Assembly: GCA_905220665.1 (NCBI GenBank)
Contig: CAJNAR010000183.1
Span: 1 to 64,000, forward strand
Origin: Albugo candida
Taxonomy: Eukaryota; Oomycota; Peronosporomycetes; Albuginales; Albuginaceae
DNA length: 64,000 nucleotides
Reading direction: 5' to 3'
Made by a program: the position numbers and the translations under genes. Positions within the stretch are counted from its first letter, which is position 1. The number at the start of each line of letters is the position of its first letter. The notes beneath the pieces are model-generated. The model did no database searches and was not told the origin of the DNA. It worked only from the letters and a program-made list of their open reading frames with translations. Shown here in pieces: positions 58,638 to 64,000 of this stretch.

Positions 58638-60021
58638 ATGAATGAGCGGATCAATGTGCTTTACACGTTCGATGATTACGTGTTTGCAGGGACGGAAAGC
58701 GGGCGCATATATCGTTGGAAAGTACAAATTAATTCTGAACAATACAGCGGCAACATATTGGATACTGCTAAAGGTATCACACACCTCGCACCGAAGAAAA
58801 TTAGTGATGTGGCACAATGGCAGATCCAGCCATGTTTTACAGCAATTAGTGTAAGCAGACTCCTTTTATTCGTACTGCAAAGGTACTGACAACGTTACTC
58901 CTCTTTCAGGCTCTACATGGAACTCGAAACAATCGACTCATTTATCCAAAATCGAGACAGCCCGTACCCTGTTTGAATCTCGCAATCGGGACAGTGAGTG
59001 GCGACTTTTTCATCTACCGAGGAGACATTCTCTTGCAACATATGCGGCTCGGTAGTTATGTCCGTGAAATTTGCAGTCATAAAAGTGAGTTTATCATTGG
59101 CGATATAATGGGCTTTATGTATGCAGTGACAACCACTGGTTTATCGTATAAGGTTTCCCAGTAAATTGACTTGCAGAATGTATAGAAACTGAACCGAAAG
59201 TATACAAATTAGAGATTTATCGCAATATCAGAAGGAGAGAAAACAGTCAAGTCCTTGAGGACAGAACCGAGCACAGCCGCACTTGAAAGCTTTCGGATGC
59301 TGGATGTTGAGCGTACAGAGTCGACATACGTTGCTGCAAGCATGAATTCGAATGAATTAGTTTTGACGCATCAGGGACAAATATGCTCCATCATTCATTG
59401 CCCAGATCCCATCATCTCACTCTGTTGCCTGACCGAAGAAAACGCGACGTGTGATGTACTTTTAGCGGCGACAAAAAAAGGGTTTGTGCTTGATTTATCA
59501 CCGACATACTTTTATTGCACTGAGATGACTCTGTAAGTGGTATTTATCAGCTCGTGACGGAGAAATCGAAACGTGGTTCAAGCCGTTCAGATTCTAATGA
59601 CTTTCACCTTCATTTGGCTCACTTTACAGAGGTATTGACGTACTTGATCACAGAAGCCTTGGTAGTAATCAACTTGGATTTTCAGATGGATTTTCTCGTG
59701 AAAGAGATTACGAGTGTCGACTTGATCGAGAAACAACAGAGAAAGAAGATGTACTGGATTTGTCTTGGATTTGGAGGGAATGTTGCTTTCATGTGCGAAC
59801 GAGATGTGATTTACAAGTGGCGTTCTGTATCACCGCACGATGATATCGACCGACCAATAAGCCTTGCTCAAGTCTCATTTCATCAACAGAACGCGGTCAC
59901 CATTCTTCTCGCTTCACGTGATACGATAACTGGCACAGAGATTGAGATTGATAATTTGGAAGCCACACAATCGCACGAGAAGAATGATGAAGTGCTTGCA
60001 GGAGTAGGGAAAGCCCCCTAG
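58638..60021 (+). CDS. Beta-propeller-like (WD/FG-GAP-like) protein with short introns
   Basis: Gene model assembled by eye. Exon 1 is 58638-58850, then intron 58851-58909 (59 nt, GTAAGC...TTTCAG, phase 0). Exon 2 is 58910-59152, then a probable intron 59153-59212 (60 nt, weaker GTTTCC donor). Exon 3 is 59213-59532, then a probable intron 59533-59582 (50 nt, GTAAGT donor). Exon 4 runs to 60021. The protein shows repeated blade-like strands: VFAGTESGRIYRWKV near the start, LAIGTVSGDFFIY, FIIGDIMGFMYAV, VLLAATKKGFVLDL and VAFMCERDVIYKW. That spacing fits a beta-propeller scaffold such as WD40 or an ITFG2/kaptin-type protein, but no orthologue is certain. Exons 1-3 are well supported. In exon 4 a second frame is also open at 59631-59845, so its structure is unsettled. 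Confidence 0.65.
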
Positions 60022-60708
60022 AGTTTGAGTGATTTGAGAAGAATCTCTCAATCTCCAGGAAATGGTGTTATCTATGGATCTGTTCATCCTGTTCAATGGA
60101 CAGACGATATGTGGAATTGACGATGGATGAGTGGTACGATAGAATTGTCTGTTGATGGAAATCAATTCGTAAAGAGTGCAGCGCTCTTTCTTCCTTTCCC
60201 ATTCTCATCTCTGTAAAATGGCTTCAATACTCAATGCTGAAAGACTAATTATTTGTCACGTTCGAGGAAGAAACGATCTGACTGAATCGTCGGAAGAAGA
60301 CTCGGCAACCATCCTCCATTGAACACGATAGTGCTACCCGAAGATGGATAGCAGCCTATATGCATTGAGCAGTAAGACACGAGACCCATCGCAAAGTAAC
60401 GAGATTTGCAGGAGATATATGCTGATGTCGAGTTTAGTGAGCGTTTGTCGAACACTCCATTTGCCGTACCCACACTATAGCAACATCAAAGTGGAATAAG
60501 GATTTGCGATTCCAATGCATGGCGCACAAGCCCGGTCTTGATGCTACTTCTATTCGCATTGAATGTCCTAAGCCTTAAGTATCAGTCCTCATAGAATCGT
60601 CATGATTGCAACTTAAATGTATGATATGCTCTTAAGCGAGTGACAATACCGATGGCTGAGATTGTGTTCAAGAGCGGTGCTTATCGAGAAATATATAAAA
60701 GAAAGTAG
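60022..60708. other. Intergenic, no confident gene
   Basis: Could contain a final exon or 3' UTR of the preceding gene, and it holds the 3' flank of the minus-strand gene to the right. No independent gene was recognised. Confidence 0.4.
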
Positions 60709-61500
60709 CTATTCATTGATAGTAGCGTTTAATTTCGCATAAGAATCATCACTATACAGCGAGCGCGAATATCGATGAAATCGTTGACTTGTTTTGAACG
60801 TCACTTCGTGCATTATGTGATCACTTTGTAGCTCTCTACGCATCGAGAACGACAGCTTCTTCAGAATTGATACACCAAGAAATATTTCATCTTCATCTCC
60901 AAAGTACACTTCGTAATGTTCAACACGTACTTTCACCGGCCCAATAAACGACAGAAGTAGATACTTGTTCGCGTCTAACCCAACCCATTCCTCGGGTAGG
61001 ATTCTACGGGGAAATTTCGAAAGCTGGGAACTTTTTATGCTGGTTTTGAACTTTCCTGAAACACTCGTTTGTTCTTCCGACACGCCTTTTTGATACGATA
61101 CAATACTAACCTGGACTTTCCATTGGTTCTGAATTATTGAAGCGTATGTAGCAAATGGAGAGTCCTCCGAACGCTCCAATTCTGAGGAAATTTTGAGCGT
61201 ACCAATTCCATTATAGGTGTTGAATTGTAGGTATCGGTAGTTCGTACTTGCATATTTGCCCTCGATAGTTCTGGCGATGATGTCCGCAAGGGTCCGACGA
61301 GTATTGTGGTTGCAATTGTACTCTGTATGATTCGTGATCGGATCTAAAAGCTTGCTTGGGGAAATTTGAATTCCGGTCGAAGCAAATGGGCTTGGGATAC
61401 ATATAGTAGGAATCACGAAATCTCTCTCAGATCTAGGTATTTGTGCATTTGACGAGAAGCTTCCTAGTGCAATAAGGTATGGGACTCGAAGTACCTTCAT
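60709..61500 (-). CDS. Putative secreted protein of unknown function
   Basis: A 263-residue single-exon frame from ATG 61500 to the stop at 60709. The first 19 residues form a likely signal peptide (MKVLRVPYLIALGSFSSNA) with cleavage before QIPRSER. The mature part is basic, poor in cysteine (two residues, near 33 and 62), and rich in Ser and aromatic residues, with alternating hydrophobic/polar stretches suggesting beta strands (about 90-205). There is one NHT and one NAT sequon. No RxLR-dEER, CRN or CX2CX5G motif. In a biotrophic oomycete this would be a secreted-protein or effector candidate, but that is inference. It lies at the edge of the gene-dense block. Confidence 0.65.
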   Translation of the reverse strand: MKVLRVPYLIALGSFSSNAQIPRSERDFVIPTICIPSPFASTGIQISPSKLLDPITNHTEYNCNHNTRRTLADIIARTIEGKYASTNYRYLQFNTYNGIGTLKISSELERSEDSPFATYASIIQNQWKVQVSIVSYQKGVSEEQTSVSGKFKTSIKSSQLSKFPRRILPEEWVGLDANKYLLLSFIGPVKVRVEHYEVYFGDEDEIFLGVSILKKLSFSMRRELQSDHIMHEVTFKTSQRFHRYSRSLYSDDSYAKLNATINE

Positions 61501-64000
61501 ATTGCTTGGGTGATAGCGAACTGTGAAGTAAAATTGAATGTGAACAAGCAGTGGCTGCGAGAAGGAGACGGTTCAGCACACACGTCACCATAACAATGAG
61601 ATGACGTATCGTTCATGTCTCAACTTTATTTCAGGTGAGCTGATCTATTTATCATGTTATTGAACACATTCCATTTCGAATAAAAGCTCATAGTTTAATT
61701 CAGACAAAATTGACAGAATGCAGCTAATTTAAAAGATTTTTTAGTGATATCTTCCACGCAATATGTCGTATATTTGCGATTGGATTTAAGTAGGTTGGGT
61801 TTTAACCCAAATCGTCCTCATTTCTATAGCATTAGCCTTTTTGACGAAATAGAGCTTTTCCATTTGCTTGCTAGCGATTCTATTGTCGCGTAATGTAATT
61901 GTTGCTTTAACATTGATTAGAAAAGTAATAAAGATTTTCGTCAAATTATCCGAAGACCAGGACGGTATCATCCTTCGGTTGTAAGAGACCGATGTACAGT
62001 TATGAGGAGTATGAAGAAAGATTAAAAGTCACAACCATATCTTTCGGTAGAAAAACGTTTAAGATGTAAACCATCGCATTCGACCTCGAAACGTTTTAGT
62101 GACGTGTCACTTTGTTTACTCTCTTCCGCTCTTCCGCTCTTCCGTGCTTTGGCGTGTTGGATCAAGCGCGATCAGACAGCCAACCATACATTTCTGACCA
62201 TAATTTACGAGATAACTCGATGACACTACCTTGTGAAGCGAATCGGGATAGAAATTGCAATAGAGGCTGAAAAAAGTCCGCAAGGATCTCTTCAGCTAAT
62301 TTCGCGTTTTGCTTGATGCTGCTTGTACGAGATACTGCAATTTGGCTACGCTGCCGGTTGTCGGCGGGAAAAGGAAACCAGAGTGGATCCATATGCCCAT
62401 TGCTACCATCTTACTAGAGCTTCTACAATGGGATGATAAGTTAGTAAACTATACGCTATCGGCGAAATCCAATACTGCAAACGACCTACTTTTGACCCCT
62501 TCGTCCGCCTTGAATTGTGTCCTAGCTCAACTCATTTGTCGGCACCTTGTTTCGACTGCTGTTTAAGTCCATTCTTATTCCTTATGCGCTGGAAAAACGC
62601 TTCTCGAGTTCCGTTTGTCACGAAAGCTGGTGTTAGAGTCTCTTGCTTCTTAAGGAACTGAAGAAACCTGGTAACCGATGAAACTCTATAAATCGTTGCT
62701 TCATCAGATCACAAAGGTTACAAATAAAAAAAGCTTTCTCTGATAATATTTTCTTATCTCAAAATATAAGAATTAGTACGTTATTTAAAACACTGGATTA
62801 TAAATTGTATAGGTCTATATATGACACCTGGAAGCCTATGGATAAAATGTCGGTTATCACACCCGGCGATATCCGTATCTCTGTCGCTTTGTCTGTGACA
62901 TTTAATTGGAGCATATTCAGCCAATACGGTGGGCAACTTCCTCTGCACTCTTTGACCGGAAGTGTATCTAATCGTGCATTCCTGAGATGAGTACTTGGTT
63001 TTGGTGTGCTGAGTCGGTCACATTATATCCCTTGAAAGCAGACCCGTTGCTGTATGTCGTAAAGATAGTATGTACACTTTGTCTACCTGTCGTGCGCCAG
63101 CGAGTGCTTCATCATCCTCCATTCGCTGTCCAAAGATGGTACGGTAGATCATGGCTGCGTGTATGATCAGGTGACTTCTGTTTCTAACAGAATCTTTTCA
63201 CTGCTATGACTTGGAATGAAGTCTTAATTTTCAAGTTTCCTTGATCAGAATACTATCAAGTCAATATTTACTTTTGCTCCGAAAAGCTTTCAAGAATGAC
63301 ACACTAGAAACTCTTATACTCTGTCAAATCCCACATCACTATCACTGCAATACCTCTGAGCGATCATCATGGAGATGCCTTGATTTAATCCTGTCTGTTT
63401 GGCCGTTAGGTGCCACTTTGTTGGATTCCAATATTCTGCACTGAAATATTCTTCAGATGAGCTTCGCGCCCACCGTCAGCATCATTCTTCTTTTCCATTA
63501 CTCAGTATGAGAAGGCTTCTCCTTGATCACAAGCAGATATCCTTCTAGCAACTGGCTCTTCCGAACTCTGCACAGTAGACGTCGATACTTTCTTTGCTCA
63601 AGTCGATTTATAAACCTGCCACCGTGTGTGTTACAATTCGCGTCAATCTAATTGCAAACTTTCATCATGGCTATCACTCCTACACAAATTCGTACGTTGT
63701 GACTTCGTAGACTGCATACTGCTTCAAGAATTCACGAACTTTGTCTTTCTTTCTGAGTTACAAGGTGTCTCTTGGATGAAAGGTAGATGAAAGCCTAAAC
63801 GGCGATGGTACCCGGTACAAGCTAGACATATTAAGACTGTTGGAATTCGATCGTTTAATATCGCCGTTTTGGCGTCCCGAAAGTCCTACGTGATGCAGCG
63901 ATTAGCGCTGGTCATTACTCTCGAAATGAGTCGCTGACTTCGGGCATTTTTCATACTGGATACAGGAATACGAGAAGTAGTAGCAGTGCCAGCGAGAGGA
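61501..64000. other. Right-hand end of the window, no confident gene
   Basis: Several frames of 60-85 codons occur, for example 61786-61971 (-), 62162-62392 (-) and 62309-62566 (+), the last two overlapping on opposite strands. None is recognised or extends by a convincing splice. The minus frame at 62162-62392 (LAEEILADFFQPLLQFLSRF) is the most protein-like. No RNA gene was seen. Confidence 0.35.
62121..62144 (+). repeat. Short tandem repeat, three 8-bp units
   Basis: Three perfect consecutive copies of CTCTTCCG. Pyrimidine-rich; could be a length-variable microsatellite. Confidence 0.9.

Noticed and set aside
1..64000. CRISPR arrays, rRNA and tRNA genes
   Set aside because: No regularly spaced direct repeats and no recognisable rRNA or tRNA cores were seen by eye; a tRNA could still be missed without a covariance search.

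Overview
The window looks like nuclear DNA from an oomycete, and the best guess is a white-rust pathogen of the genus Albugo. The inference rests on three things. Two paralogous loci encode long secreted proteins with a CHxC motif in CX2CX5G spacing just after the signal peptide, the hallmark of the Albugo CHxC/CCG effector class. Three loci are related to Crinkler (CRN) effectors, and two of them carry the LYLAK form of the LxLFLAK motif. The ordinary genes have short GT-AG introns of about 50-60 nt. No database search was run, so the genus is an inference.

Positions 1-23609 are dominated by a very large inverted repeat. The arms are 1-7761 and 15849-23609, indistinguishable wherever compared, with an 8.1 kb spacer. 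The left arm runs off the window. Each arm carries a CX2CX5G effector gene: only its 3' part lies in the left arm, while the right-arm copy is complete because that gene continues past the arm boundary to 24369. Each arm also carries several decayed coding relics. The spacer holds a shredded CRN pseudogene (9186-11206).

Positions 24600-38000 contain a decayed LINE, a second and much better preserved CRN locus (P-loop NTPase plus REase-like nuclease, minus strand), and a diverged paralogue of the inverted-repeat unit (about 32900-38000). The effector gene in that paralogue is open except for one nonsense codon between the signal peptide and the CHxC motif. The order effector, relic spacer, CRN is the same in the left-arm/spacer locus and in the 38000-29989 locus, so an effector pair appears to have been duplicated as a block.

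Positions 38000-56000 are repeat-rich and gene-poor. A Mutator-like element (about 40090-46096) has a Tc1/mariner-like DDE transposon inserted in its right terminal repeat. A long stretch follows with no recognisable gene, then a deleted CRN relic near 54.1-54.6 kb. From about 56 kb the sequence becomes gene-dense: a cysteine-rich, probably GPI-anchored surface protein, dihydrolipoyl dehydrogenase (E3 of the 2-oxoacid dehydrogenase complexes), a divergently transcribed intron-containing beta-propeller-like gene, and a putative secreted protein. The last 2.5 kb has no confident gene. The contrast between a decaying effector/transposon region and a compact housekeeping block is typical of filamentous plant pathogens.
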